NCBI GenBank assembly: GCA_020631045.1
Contig: JAHDHZ010000009.1
Span: 7,752 to 59,014, forward strand
Origin: Flavobacteriales bacterium
Lineage (GTDB): Bacteria > Bacteroidota > Bacteroidia > Flavobacteriales_G > JALEGO01
Length of the DNA stretch: 51,263 nucleotides
Direction of reading: 5' to 3'
Shown here piece by piece: positions 19,548-27,358 of this stretch. The notes under the pieces were generated by a model. It was not told where the DNA came from. It was given only the letters and a program-made list of their open reading frames with translations, and made no database searches. The position numbers and the translations under genes are program-made. Each line of letters opens with the position of its first letter. Position 1 is the first letter of the stretch.

Positions 19548-20735
19548 ATGAATGCCAACTACCAAGAATATTTAAAACTAGCGAAGCAAGTAGAATTGCC
19601 AGCCAGTTTTATAGACCTCGATTTGATAAATCAAAATCTAAGAGCATTACTTAAGCGCTCAGGTGATAAACACATTCGCATTGCATCAAAGTCAATTCGA
19701 AGTATAGAGGTTTTAAAGCATATTTTTAGCTTTTCAAAACAGTTCAAAGGCATCATGGCCTTTACCTTGAAAGAGGCTGTTTTTTTGATTGAGCAAGGGT
19801 TTGATGATATTTTGTTAGGGTATCCTGATTTGCAAGAAGGCCCACTCAATCAAGTGCTTGACCATATAAAAAAGGGCAAGAAAATTGTGTTGATGGTCGA
19901 TTTACCTGAGCATTTACAGATTGTTGAGCGTTTGGCAAAAGCCAAGAACGTAAAGGCAACTGTGTGTTTAGATGTTGATATGAGTATTGATTTTAAAGCC
20001 CTTTGGTTTGGAGTCTATCGCTCATCGGTGCGCAATCAAAAAGGGGTTAAAGATTTTTTAGCGGCACTTCAAAATTGTGCACATATTGATCTTGTAGGTT
20101 TAATGGGCTATGAAGCACAGATTGCAGGTGTGATGGATGATGAAAAAGGAAATTTTGCTAAAAATGTAGTGGTAAGACTACTTAAGAAAATAGCGATCCC
20201 GAAGGTTGCAAAGAGAAGAAAACAAGCTGTTGAGTTGATAGAGCAGCACTTGGGTAAAAAATTAACCCTCATCAATGCGGGTGGAACAGGAAGTTTAGAA
20301 TCTTCAATTCAAGAGCCCTGGGTGAGTGAGGTTACTGTGGGCAGTGGTATTTACAACTCGCATTTATTTGACGGGTATCAGAATTTTAAACATCAGCCTG
20401 CTGCTTTTTATGCCTTACAAGTGGTGCGTAACCCTGATCAAAATACCTATGTGGCACATGGTGGAGGATACATTGCCTCAGGATCAGTAGAACAAGCAAA
20501 AGCGCCTTTGCCTTATTTGCCCAAAGACATGAAGTTGTTTGCCAATGAGGGGGCTGGTGAAGTGCAAACTCCATTTAAATACAATGATCAACTCAAGCTT
20601 GGGCAACCTGTTTTTTTTAGGCATGCCAAAGCAGGTGAGCTTTTTGAGCGCTTCAATTACATGCATGTGATTTCTCAGGGTAAAATTATTAGCAAATTTA
20701 GCACGTATCGAGGCAATGGATGTGCGTTCTTATAA
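19548..20735 (+). CDS. PLP-dependent alanine-racemase-fold enzyme (D-threonine aldolase/deaminase-like)
   Basis: 395-residue protein with the N-terminal TIM barrel of the alanine racemase/D-threonine aldolase family. The PLP-binding Lys is probably Lys48 in RIASKSIRS. Further signatures are the barrel strands ASFIDLDLINQNLRALL and GIMAFTLKEAVFLIEQGFDDILLGYP, the phosphate-binding NAGGTGSLESS and EVTVGSGIY, and a C-terminal beta domain with AHGGGYIASG. Relatives are annotated as amino-acid deaminase/aldolase rather than true alanine racemase, and the substrate cannot be fixed from sequence. There is no signal peptide. The next gene, pabB, begins 20 bases inside its 3' end, so the two are co-translated, though no pathway link is evident. 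Confidence 0.78.
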   Translation: MNANYQEYLKLAKQVELPASFIDLDLINQNLRALLKRSGDKHIRIASKSIRSIEVLKHIFSFSKQFKGIMAFTLKEAVFLIEQGFDDILLGYPDLQEGPLNQVLDHIKKGKKIVLMVDLPEHLQIVERLAKAKNVKATVCLDVDMSIDFKALWFGVYRSSVRNQKGVKDFLAALQNCAHIDLVGLMGYEAQIAGVMDDEKGNFAKNVVVRLLKKIAIPKVAKRRKQAVELIEQHLGKKLTLINAGGTGSLESSIQEPWVSEVTVGSGIYNSHLFDGYQNFKHQPAAFYALQVVRNPDQNTYVAHGGGYIASGSVEQAKAPLPYLPKDMKLFANEGAGEVQTPFKYNDQLKLGQPVFFRHAKAGELFERFNYMHVISQGKIISKFSTYRGNGCAFL

Positions 20736-21969
20736 GCATCGAGTAGCATTTGATCAAGACCTTTCTAAAGCGCAAGTGCTGGGGTGGGTTGCTGGATGGG
20801 AAGTGTTTTGTATGTTGGATGGGCATAACTCTGAGAAGGGATTTGGTTATGTGTTGGGTTTTGGGGTCGGTCAATCTTTTACTAGTTTATCTGAGGTGCA
20901 ATTACATGATGGGCTTTTTAAAATGGGCTTTTTGGGCTATGACTTGAAAAATGAGTTTGAGCCGCTTACATCTGAGAATAAAGACTTTTTTGGGTTTGAC
21001 GATTTGTATTTTTTTGCGCCGCAGTATGTACTTACAAAAGAAGAGGAGTGGTGTTTATATTCTAGCACTTCAAAAGAAGATCTTGAGCAGAAAAAAGAAA
21101 GTTTGCAAAGGTTTGTTGCTAAAAAGGCGGGGGCGCATCCACCAGTAAAATTAACATCCACCACCAGTAAACTTAAGTACATCAATACGGTTAAAAAGAT
21201 TCAAGGGCATTTGCAACAAGGAGATTTTTATGAAATGAATTATTGCATTAATTTCTCAGCAAAACTCAAAGAATTTGATTGGGTCACGCATTTTTTGAAT
21301 TTAAACGTTTTGAGTAAGGCTCCGTTTTCTTGTTTGATGAGAAAAAATGATCAGCTACTGCTTTGTTTTAGTCCTGAGCGATTCATGCAAAAAAAAGGCG
21401 ATACACTGATCTCTGAGCCCATTAAAGGTACGCGCAAAAGAGGGGGCAATGAAAAAGAAGATGCGCAAATCAAACAAGCGCTCAAAAATGATGAAAAAGA
21501 ACGCTCAGAAAACATCATGATTGTAGATTTGGTGCGCAATGATTTTTCAAAAATTGCACAAAAAAGCTCGGTGCAGGTGAATGAATTGTGTGAGATTTAT
21601 TCGTTTGAAGGAGTGCATCAGATGATTTCGAGCATTCAAGCTAAGGTTGGTAGACAGGTGAGTTTTGAAGAAATCATAAAGGCGATGTTTCCTATGGGTT
21701 CAATGACGGGTGCTCCGAAAACCAATGTGATGCAACATATTGAGAAATATGAGTGCTTTAAACGGGGCATTTATTCTGGTAGTGTGGGCTATATTGATGC
21801 GAGCGGAAATTTCGACTTTAATGTGGTGATTCGTTCATTGGTCTATAATGCCTTGAATGGTGTGCTGAGCTTGCCTGTTGGCGGGGCGATTACCATAGAA
21901 TCTGATGCTGAGAAAGAGTATGAAGAGGTGTTGGTGAAGAGTCAGTTGATTCGGGCGTATTTGGCCTGA
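20716..21969 (+). CDS. pabB: Aminodeoxychorismate synthase component I (PabB-like)
   Basis: Chorismate-binding enzyme of the anthranilate synthase I/PabB/isochorismate synthase family, 417 residues. The catalytic domain starts near residue 150 (INTVKKIQGHLQQGDFYEMNYCINF) and contains SPERFMQK, the hallmark PIKGTRKRGGN with the Lys that favours PabB-type amination, IMIVDLVRNDFSKIA, PMGSMTGAPK, and YSGSVGYIDASGNFDFNVVIRS followed by GGAITIESDAEKEYEEV. The N-terminal 140 residues are divergent. It lacks a fused glutaminase, so it needs a separate PabA/TrpG subunit. It most likely makes 4-amino-4-deoxychorismate for folate; anthranilate synthase cannot be strictly excluded. It overlaps the preceding gene by 20 bases. 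Confidence 0.87.
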   Translation: MDVRSYKHRVAFDQDLSKAQVLGWVAGWEVFCMLDGHNSEKGFGYVLGFGVGQSFTSLSEVQLHDGLFKMGFLGYDLKNEFEPLTSENKDFFGFDDLYFFAPQYVLTKEEEWCLYSSTSKEDLEQKKESLQRFVAKKAGAHPPVKLTSTTSKLKYINTVKKIQGHLQQGDFYEMNYCINFSAKLKEFDWVTHFLNLNVLSKAPFSCLMRKNDQLLLCFSPERFMQKKGDTLISEPIKGTRKRGGNEKEDAQIKQALKNDEKERSENIMIVDLVRNDFSKIAQKSSVQVNELCEIYSFEGVHQMISSIQAKVGRQVSFEEIIKAMFPMGSMTGAPKTNVMQHIEKYECFKRGIYSGSVGYIDASGNFDFNVVIRSLVYNALNGVLSLPVGGAITIESDAEKEYEEVLVKSQLIRAYLA

Positions 21970-22001
21970 GTGAAATTTAAACAGTTTCTTTGAATTTTTG
22001 T

Positions 22002-22082
22002 AAACGTAAATAAACGTTTAAATAACGGTTTTTAAAAATTTGTTTTCTACCTTAATTGCAGGGAGGGGCAAGGTCTTGTCCC
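22002..22082 (+). repeat. 81-bp dispersed intergenic element, copy B
   Basis: Gapless counterpart of copy A (8029-8109) in the opposite orientation. It has AAACGT-N6-ACGTTT at 22002-22019, a 19-base variable stretch, the conserved 34-base block 22039-22072 (TTTGTTTT to CAGGGAGGGGCAAG), and a hairpin GGGGCAAG-GT-CTTGTCCC (22065-22082) that keeps its pairing despite a C-to-T change. It fills most of the gap between the convergent pabB and TPR genes. The hairpin is followed by TATTTTATTT, so in this copy it could also end pabB transcription. Confidence 0.65.
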
Positions 22083-22086
22083 TATT

Positions 22087-22905
22087 TTATTTACAATACA
22101 TATTGATCAACTCATCAGCCATGGGTTTGGTCAATTTCCCTGATTTTTTCCAGAGTTTGCAGGCCTCTTTGTTGTTGCCGTCCATGTAGCGTTCGATGCC
22201 TTCACTTACGTTTGGATCAGCATAATCAATGTTTAAGTTGCTTGCTTCTTTGTAGTGTTTGATGGATTCAGTTGTATTTTTCTCTTCCATATAACAGATT
22301 GAAAGTAAAAAATGAGCTTTTGCTTCTTTTGGATGATTTTCTATTAGGGGGTTTAAAATATCAATGGCTTGTTTTTCTTTATTTTGATTTAAGTACAACT
22401 CTGCTTTTAGAATTTGATTTTTAGGCGAGTTATCATGGGCCAACAAAGCGTTGATGTCTTTTTCGGCCTGTTTATAATCTCTAATGCCAATTTTAGCTAA
22501 AGCCAAGCCTTGTAACGATTTAGTTTTGTCATAGCCCAACTTTTGAGCTTTGTTAAAATATTTGATCGATTCTAATAAACTGCCTACGGTGGCCAATAAA
22601 TGCCCTTGCCAATAATTAATCTCAGCGCATTCATTTGCCTTTTCTAAAGCCATGGTGTTGTATTCAATTGCTTTAGTGTATCTGTGCTGGTAAAACAGGC
22701 ATTTTGCTAAATAATGTTTAGCAGCAGTGGCTTCTCCTTCAAGGGCAAGCTCGGCAAAAAAACCTTCTGCTTGTTGGTATTGTTTTGATTCTAATAAGAC
22801 TTCTCCTTTTAGAAAATTGTCCATGTCAGGGCACTCTTGTGTGCTAGAGCGCAGTGAGCAACTAAGCAGAAGTAAACTGAGATAAAAAGCGCGTGTCATT
22901 TTCAT
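22087..22905 (-). CDS. Secreted TPR-repeat protein
   Basis: 272-residue protein made of a signal sequence and tetratricopeptide repeats. The first 20 or so residues (MKMTRAFYLSLLLLSCSLRSS) form an export signal; LLSC could act as a lipobox with Cys16, though a cleaved signal peptide is also possible. About seven helix-turn-helix TPR-like units follow, for example KQYQQAEGFFAELALEG, AEINYWQGHLLATVGSLLESIKYF and AKAHFLLSICYMEEKNTTESIKHYKEA. The last 45 residues (EGIERYMDGNNKEACKLWKKSG) resemble a Sel1-like ending. It starts 44 bases inside the 3' end of pheS; the second Met (residue 3) is an alternative start. The role is unknown, probably protein-protein contacts in the periplasm. Confidence 0.8.
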   Translation of the reverse strand: MKMTRAFYLSLLLLSCSLRSSTQECPDMDNFLKGEVLLESKQYQQAEGFFAELALEGEATAAKHYLAKCLFYQHRYTKAIEYNTMALEKANECAEINYWQGHLLATVGSLLESIKYFNKAQKLGYDKTKSLQGLALAKIGIRDYKQAEKDINALLAHDNSPKNQILKAELYLNQNKEKQAIDILNPLIENHPKEAKAHFLLSICYMEEKNTTESIKHYKEASNLNIDYADPNVSEGIERYMDGNNKEACKLWKKSGKLTKPMADELINMYCK

Positions 22906-23881
22906 AGAATAATCTTATGTCGTTGATTTGGTATTTTAACATGGTAATGCGTTCAATACCCATTCCAAAAGCATACCCTGAATATTTTTCAGAATCTATG
23001 CCGCAGTTTTTCAAAACGTTCGGATCGATCATACCGCAGCCCAAGATCTCAACCCAACCTGAATGCTTGCAAATATTACACCCTTTCTGATCACATATAA
23101 AACAAGAGATGTCCATCTCAGCGCTAGGCTCAGTGAATGGAAAATAAGAGGGTCGCAAGCGAATTTGAGTGTCTTTGCCGAACATTTGCTGGGCAAAATC
23201 AAGCATGGTTTTTTTAAGATCAGCAAAGCTGACATGTTTATCAATATATAAGCCTTCTACTTGATGAAAGAAGCAGTGTGAACGGGCAGAAATTGCCTCA
23301 TTTCTAAATACTCTTCCCGGAGAAATCGTGCGCATGGGAGGAGTGTTGTTTTGCATCACTCTTACCTGTACAGATGAAGTGTGTGTGCGCAGAGAATATT
23401 CAGGTTTGTCTTTTATAAAGAACGTGTCTTGCATGTCTCTTGCAGGGTGCTCTGGCGGAAAGTTCAGTGCTGTGAAATTGTGCCAATCATCTTCAAGTTC
23501 AGGCCCTTCAGAGATCGAAAAGCCCATGCAGGTGAAAATCTGTTGAATTTGATTTCTGACAATTGAGATAGGGTGCTGAGATCCAGAAGGTAATTCTAAG
23601 GCTGGTTTTGTAAGATCTTCAGTGTTTTCAGCCTTACTTAATTGGTTTTCGAAACTCAGTTTTAAGGCATTAATTTTTTCTTGTATTTGATTTTTAAGTT
23701 GATTTAATGGGGCGCCAACTTGTTTTTTTACCTCTTTGTCAACTTCTTTGAACTCTTGAAAAAGTGTTTTAACAATGCCTTTTTGGCCTAAATATTTAAT
23801 TCTAAGTGCTTCTGCTTGTTCAGCACTGGTGGCCTTGAGTTGTTCAATCTCTTCTTTGAGTTGGTTTACTTTTTCTAGCAT
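22862..23881 (-). CDS. pheS: Phenylalanyl-tRNA synthetase alpha subunit
   Basis: Catalytic subunit of the (alpha-beta)2 enzyme that charges tRNA-Phe. The 339-residue protein has the N-terminal coiled coil (about 1-85) and the class II core: motif 1 region GFSISEGPELEDDWHNFTALN, HPARDMQDTFF, motif 2 (TISPGRVFRNEAISARSHCFFHQVEGLYID), the FPFTEPSAEMDISCF substrate pocket, a CxxC...CxxC-like cluster (CFICDQKGCNIC), and motif 3 GFAMGIER-like FGMGIERITML. The beta subunit is not in the window. It lies 6 bases after the PPIase gene and overlaps the TPR gene downstream. Confidence 0.97.
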   Translation of the reverse strand: MLEKVNQLKEEIEQLKATSAEQAEALRIKYLGQKGIVKTLFQEFKEVDKEVKKQVGAPLNQLKNQIQEKINALKLSFENQLSKAENTEDLTKPALELPSGSQHPISIVRNQIQQIFTCMGFSISEGPELEDDWHNFTALNFPPEHPARDMQDTFFIKDKPEYSLRTHTSSVQVRVMQNNTPPMRTISPGRVFRNEAISARSHCFFHQVEGLYIDKHVSFADLKKTMLDFAQQMFGKDTQIRLRPSYFPFTEPSAEMDISCFICDQKGCNICKHSGWVEILGCGMIDPNVLKNCGIDSEKYSGYAFGMGIERITMLKYQINDIRLFYENDTRFLSQFTSA

Positions 23882-23887
23882 AATAAA

Positions 23888-24700
23888 TTACTTAATTAAG
23901 CTGATGGTCATCGCTACATCTTTTACAGGTCGATCTCCAGACTTGGTTTCAACACTAGCGATTTTATCAATCACTTCAAGCCCTTCAATGATTTGGCCAA
24001 AAACAGTGTATTGGTTGTCTAAGTGAGGGGTGCCCCCTAGGCTGCTGTAAGCTTCTATTTGAGCTACGCTCATAGTGGCGTCTTTAGTCGGCTTTGTCAA
24101 TGGAGTGATTTCTTTGATGAACCCAGCAATTCCTTCTTTGTCTTGTGCTTTAGAAAGAGCAATGTAACGATCTAAATAGCTTTTGTTTTCAGGATTATTT
24201 AAAAAGGCTTTAAACGCATTGTTTTGTGCGTTTTGCTTGAGTTGTTTTTGCATGCCTTCTAATTGTGTTTTAGGATATACTTGGCCTTGAACAATGTAAA
24301 ATTGAGAACCTGAGCTTTCACGTTTTGGATTGATTTGATCACCAAGGCGTGCAGCAGCTAAAGCTCCTTTTTTATGAAATAATTCTGCATTAATTTCTGC
24401 ATCAATTGTATATCCTGGGCCGCCATTGCCCAATTGTTGGTCTGCAGAAGCATTTTTAGATGCTGGATCTCCGCCTTGAATCATGAAGTTTTTGATTACT
24501 CTGTGAAAAAGTGTTTGGTTGTAAAAACCTTCTTTGACGAGTTTGATAAAATTATCTCTGTGTTTAGGGGTTTGGTCGTACAGCACAGCAATCATATCTC
24601 CGTATTTAGTAGAAATTTTCACTTTTTGTTGTGCAGTAAGTGTACTAGAAGCAGACAACAAGATGCAAATAAGCAGAACTGTAGCTTGAAAGTATTTCAT
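23888..24700 (-). CDS. Secreted cyclophilin-type peptidyl-prolyl isomerase with insertion
   Basis: Periplasmic or secreted cyclophilin that speeds cis-trans isomerisation of proline bonds. The 270-residue product has a signal peptide (1-23, LLICILLSASSTLTAQ), then the cyclophilin core: TKYGDMIAVLYDQTPKHRDNF, the active-site run FYNQTLFHRVIKNFMIQGGDP (catalytic Arg in FHRV), GSQFYIVQGQ, and the final strands DNQYTVFGQIIEGLEVIDKIA. Between GSQFYIVQG and the DNQYTVFG strand there is an insertion of about 75-80 residues, largely helical and Lys/Gln-rich, compared with minimal cyclophilins; such insertions are known in Bacteroidota. It heads the PPIase-pheS-TPR operon. Its 5' end overlaps the promoter of the divergent lipoprotein gene. 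Confidence 0.92.
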   Translation of the reverse strand: MKYFQATVLLICILLSASSTLTAQQKVKISTKYGDMIAVLYDQTPKHRDNFIKLVKEGFYNQTLFHRVIKNFMIQGGDPASKNASADQQLGNGGPGYTIDAEINAELFHKKGALAAARLGDQINPKRESSGSQFYIVQGQVYPKTQLEGMQKQLKQNAQNNAFKAFLNNPENKSYLDRYIALSKAQDKEGIAGFIKEITPLTKPTKDATMSVAQIEAYSSLGGTPHLDNQYTVFGQIIEGLEVIDKIASVETKSGDRPVKDVAMTISLIK

Positions 24701-24715
24701 TTTTCTTTACTTTTG
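24686..24715 (+). promoter_or_regulatory. Promoter of the 24763 lipoprotein gene
   Basis: TTG at 24686-24688, 19 bases, then TACTTTTG at 24708-24715: a full consensus match. The -33 element lies inside the first codons of the divergent PPIase gene, so the two transcription units face away from each other in a very compact space. The predicted leader is about 42 bases. Confidence 0.7.
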
Positions 24716-24762
24716 TGGTAGGGCAAATGTATAAATTAATGCCCCTGTAAGTTCAAATTCAT

Positions 24763-25149
24763 ATGAAAAATTTAGTTTTATTTGCCTCTATTTTTAGTCT
24801 TTTATGTACATCTTCTTGTAATGATGTAGATCCTGCAACAGTAGTTTTAACCGTAGTTGATCAAGATCAGAATCCTTTACAGGGAGCTATGATAGAATTA
24901 GATTGTGTTACGGCTGATACCAACACAAACTCTTCTGAATGTAAAGATTCAGTTGCCCAACAAGGCATTACCAATGCCCTTGGGGAAGCTACATTCACTT
25001 CAGATTTTGACCAGGTGTTAAAGGCTGAGATTGCTGCAGTAGCAACTGACACGGCAGGAATGATTGATTCTTTGAAAAATGACGCTTTTATTGAGTTTAA
25101 AGTAGATGAAGTAAAAGAATATACCATTACTTTATATCCGACTCCTTAA
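24763..25149 (+). CDS. Small lipoprotein with carboxypeptidase-regulatory-like beta domain
   Basis: 128-residue protein with a lipoprotein signal (lipobox TSSC, Cys19) followed by one beta-sandwich-like domain. VVLTVVDQDQNPLQGAMIELDC and GITNALGEATFTSDF are the two signature pieces of CarboxypepD_reg/Cna-B-like domains, and VKEYTITLYP is a final strand. Two Cys (CVTADTNTNSSEC) may form a disulfide in the exposed loop. It has its own strong promoter and a weak palindromic hairpin over its stop. The function is unknown; such small proteins are usually surface or periplasmic accessories. Confidence 0.75.
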   Translation: MKNLVLFASIFSLLCTSSCNDVDPATVVLTVVDQDQNPLQGAMIELDCVTADTNTNSSECKDSVAQQGITNALGEATFTSDFDQVLKAEIAAVATDTAGMIDSLKNDAFIEFKVDEVKEYTITLYPTP

Positions 25150-25164
25150 TTATTAGGAGTCTTT
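25140..25164 (+). terminator. Weak terminator-like palindrome at the 24763 gene end
   Basis: GACTCCT (25140-25146) pairs with AGGAGTC (25155-25161) around an 8-base loop that contains the stop codon, followed by TTT only. The T-run is short, so read-through into the RNase R gene is likely. Confidence 0.35.
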
Positions 25165-25180
25165 AATAAAACACACTTTT

Positions 25181-27325
25181 TTGAATAAAATTCAGATCTT
25201 AATCCAAGAGATTCTCTCGGTAGTTGAACATGCTAGATCGGCAGTAAATTATAAACAAGTTTGCAAAGCACTTGGAGTTTATGACTCAAAATCAAGAAGA
25301 AAGATTCACCAAATTTTAGACGATTTAGCCTTTAAAGGAGTAATAGAAGAGGTGGATCGCGGAAAGTTTAAGTCGAAAAACCCTTTAAAGCCAAGGCAAG
25401 AGGCTGTTGTAAAACCTAAAGAAGGTGCGATTCAAGGTAAGTTTGAGCGCATCAAGTCTAATGCAGGTTTTGTGGTCTTAGAAGATGCAGATGATATTTA
25501 TATTCCGCAGAAATTTACCAGCAATGCATTTCATGGTGATATCGTAGAAGTTGAGCTTATTCCTTCAAAAGGCAGGCGCTTAGAAGGTAAGATTTCGCGC
25601 ATTGTAGAGCGTAAAAAAAGCGTGTTGAGCGGAACAGTACAAAAATCTCAAAAATTTGCTTTTGTGGTGCCCGATGATTTTAAGTTTGGCTCAGATATTT
25701 TCGTGCCTTTAAATCAATTGGCTGGAGCTGAGAGTGGAGAAAAAGTGTTGGTGAAAGTCGTGAAATGGCCCAAAAAAATAGAAGATTCTCCAGAAGGTCA
25801 AGTCGTTGAAATTTTAGGGCAAACTGGTGATAGAAATGCCGAGATGCATGCAATTTTGGCTGAGTTTGGATTGCCAAGAGGCTTTCCTAAATCACTAGAA
25901 GAAGAGGCCAAGCGCATTCCGCTGGAGATTACACAAAAAGAAATTCAAAGGCGTAAAGATTATCGTAAAGTATTGACCTTTACTATTGATCCGTTTGATG
26001 CCAAAGATTTTGATGATGCGATCTCTTTTCAAGTGCTTGAGAATGGTAATTATGAGGTAGGGGTGCATATTGCTGATGTGACCCATTATGTGCAGCCAGG
26101 CTCTTTGATCGATAAAGAGGCTATAGAGCGGGCCACTTCGATTTATTTGGTAGATCGGGTGATTCCGATGTTGCCAGAGGTGTTGTCAAATGTGGTGTGT
26201 TCGCTGCGCCCACATGAAGATAAATTGGTGTTTTCAGCTATTTTTGAGTTAGACAAGCAAGCCAAAATTCAAAAACAATGGTTTGGTAGATGCATCATTC
26301 ATTCTGACCGTAGGTTCACTTATGAAGAGGCCCAAGAAATTATTCAGACCAAAAAGGGCGATTATGCCGATGAGATTAATCTGGTGGATGGATTGGCTAA
26401 AAAGATTCGAGCTGCGCGTATGAAAAACGGTGCGGTGGCTTTTGATCGTGAAGAGGTAAAGTTTAAGTTGGATGGAGCAGATAAGCCATCAGAAGTGATC
26501 TTTAAGCGTTCGTTGGATGCGCACAAGCTGATTGAAGAGTTTATGCTGTTGGCCAATAAGAAGGTCGCGGAATTCATTGGTATGCCTAAAGGTAAAAATG
26601 TACCCAAAACCTTTGTGTATCGTATTCATGATGCGCCTTCAGAAGATCGTGTTTCAGAACTGGGTAGTTTTGTGAAAACTTTTGGATATAATTTTGGCGG
26701 AAAATCACCCATTGAGATTGCGCGTTCTATGAATAAGCTCTTGGGTGAGGTGAAAGGCAAACCTGAAGAGAACATGATTCAAACCTTGGCGGTAAAATCA
26801 ATGGCCAAAGCCATTTATACGACTGAAAATATTGGGCATTACGGATTGGCCTTTGATTACTATTCGCATTTCACCTCACCCATTCGACGATATCCTGATG
26901 TGATGGTGCACCGTTTATTAGAACATTATTTAGAGGGCGGAAAAAGTCAAAAGCAAAGTGATTATGAGCATTTATGTAAGCATTGTTCTGAAAGAGAAAA
27001 ATTGGCCTCAGAAGCTGAGCGCGCATCAATTCGGTACATGCAAGTGCGCTATTTAGAAGATCGTATAGGAGAGGTCTTTGATGGAGTAGTGAGCGGCATT
27101 ACAGAATGGGGCATTTATGTAGAGATCAAAGAGAATAAATGTGAGGGTATGATCAGGTTGAAAGATTTGCCTGGTGATCATTATGAGTTTCACGAAAAGG
27201 CCTATATGGTGAAGGGGCGTAAAACTAAAAAAGAGATTCGCCTGGGCGATGATGCTCAAATTAGAGTTAAAGGCATTGATTTGCATAAGAAGCAAATTGA
27301 CTTTGATTGGTTGGGGTTGGGCTAA
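25181..27325 (+). CDS. rnr: Ribonuclease R (3'-5' exoribonuclease), TTG start
   Basis: Processive 3'-5' exoribonuclease that degrades structured RNA, 714 residues. It shows an N-terminal winged-helix region (about 1-65), cold-shock domains (about 85-240), the RNB catalytic domain with the acidic cluster TIDPFDAKDFDDAIS near residues 267-281 and GVHIADVTHYVQPGS, the segment YSHFTSPIRRYPDVMVHRLL near 565, and an S1 domain (about 630-712, VFDGVVSGITEWGIYVEI). No ATG precedes the conserved helix IQILIQEILSVV; an in-frame stop lies at 25154-25156, so TTG 25181 is the probable start. The extra basic C-terminal tail of E. coli RNase R is missing. Confidence 0.93.
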   Translation: MNKIQILIQEILSVVEHARSAVNYKQVCKALGVYDSKSRRKIHQILDDLAFKGVIEEVDRGKFKSKNPLKPRQEAVVKPKEGAIQGKFERIKSNAGFVVLEDADDIYIPQKFTSNAFHGDIVEVELIPSKGRRLEGKISRIVERKKSVLSGTVQKSQKFAFVVPDDFKFGSDIFVPLNQLAGAESGEKVLVKVVKWPKKIEDSPEGQVVEILGQTGDRNAEMHAILAEFGLPRGFPKSLEEEAKRIPLEITQKEIQRRKDYRKVLTFTIDPFDAKDFDDAISFQVLENGNYEVGVHIADVTHYVQPGSLIDKEAIERATSIYLVDRVIPMLPEVLSNVVCSLRPHEDKLVFSAIFELDKQAKIQKQWFGRCIIHSDRRFTYEEAQEIIQTKKGDYADEINLVDGLAKKIRAARMKNGAVAFDREEVKFKLDGADKPSEVIFKRSLDAHKLIEEFMLLANKKVAEFIGMPKGKNVPKTFVYRIHDAPSEDRVSELGSFVKTFGYNFGGKSPIEIARSMNKLLGEVKGKPEENMIQTLAVKSMAKAIYTTENIGHYGLAFDYYSHFTSPIRRYPDVMVHRLLEHYLEGGKSQKQSDYEHLCKHCSEREKLASEAERASIRYMQVRYLEDRIGEVFDGVVSGITEWGIYVEIKENKCEGMIRLKDLPGDHYEFHEKAYMVKGRKTKKEIRLGDDAQIRVKGIDLHKKQIDFDWLGLG

Positions 27326-27341
27326 TCTTTTTGTAAATTTG
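27311..27341 (+). promoter_or_regulatory. Promoter of the M1 aminopeptidase gene
   Basis: TTG at 27311-27313, 20 bases, TAAATTTG at 27334-27341. The box ends 17 bases before the ATG at 27359. The -33 element lies in the last codons of the RNase R gene. Confidence 0.7.
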
Positions 27342-27358
27342 CACTCTGCAAATTTTAT

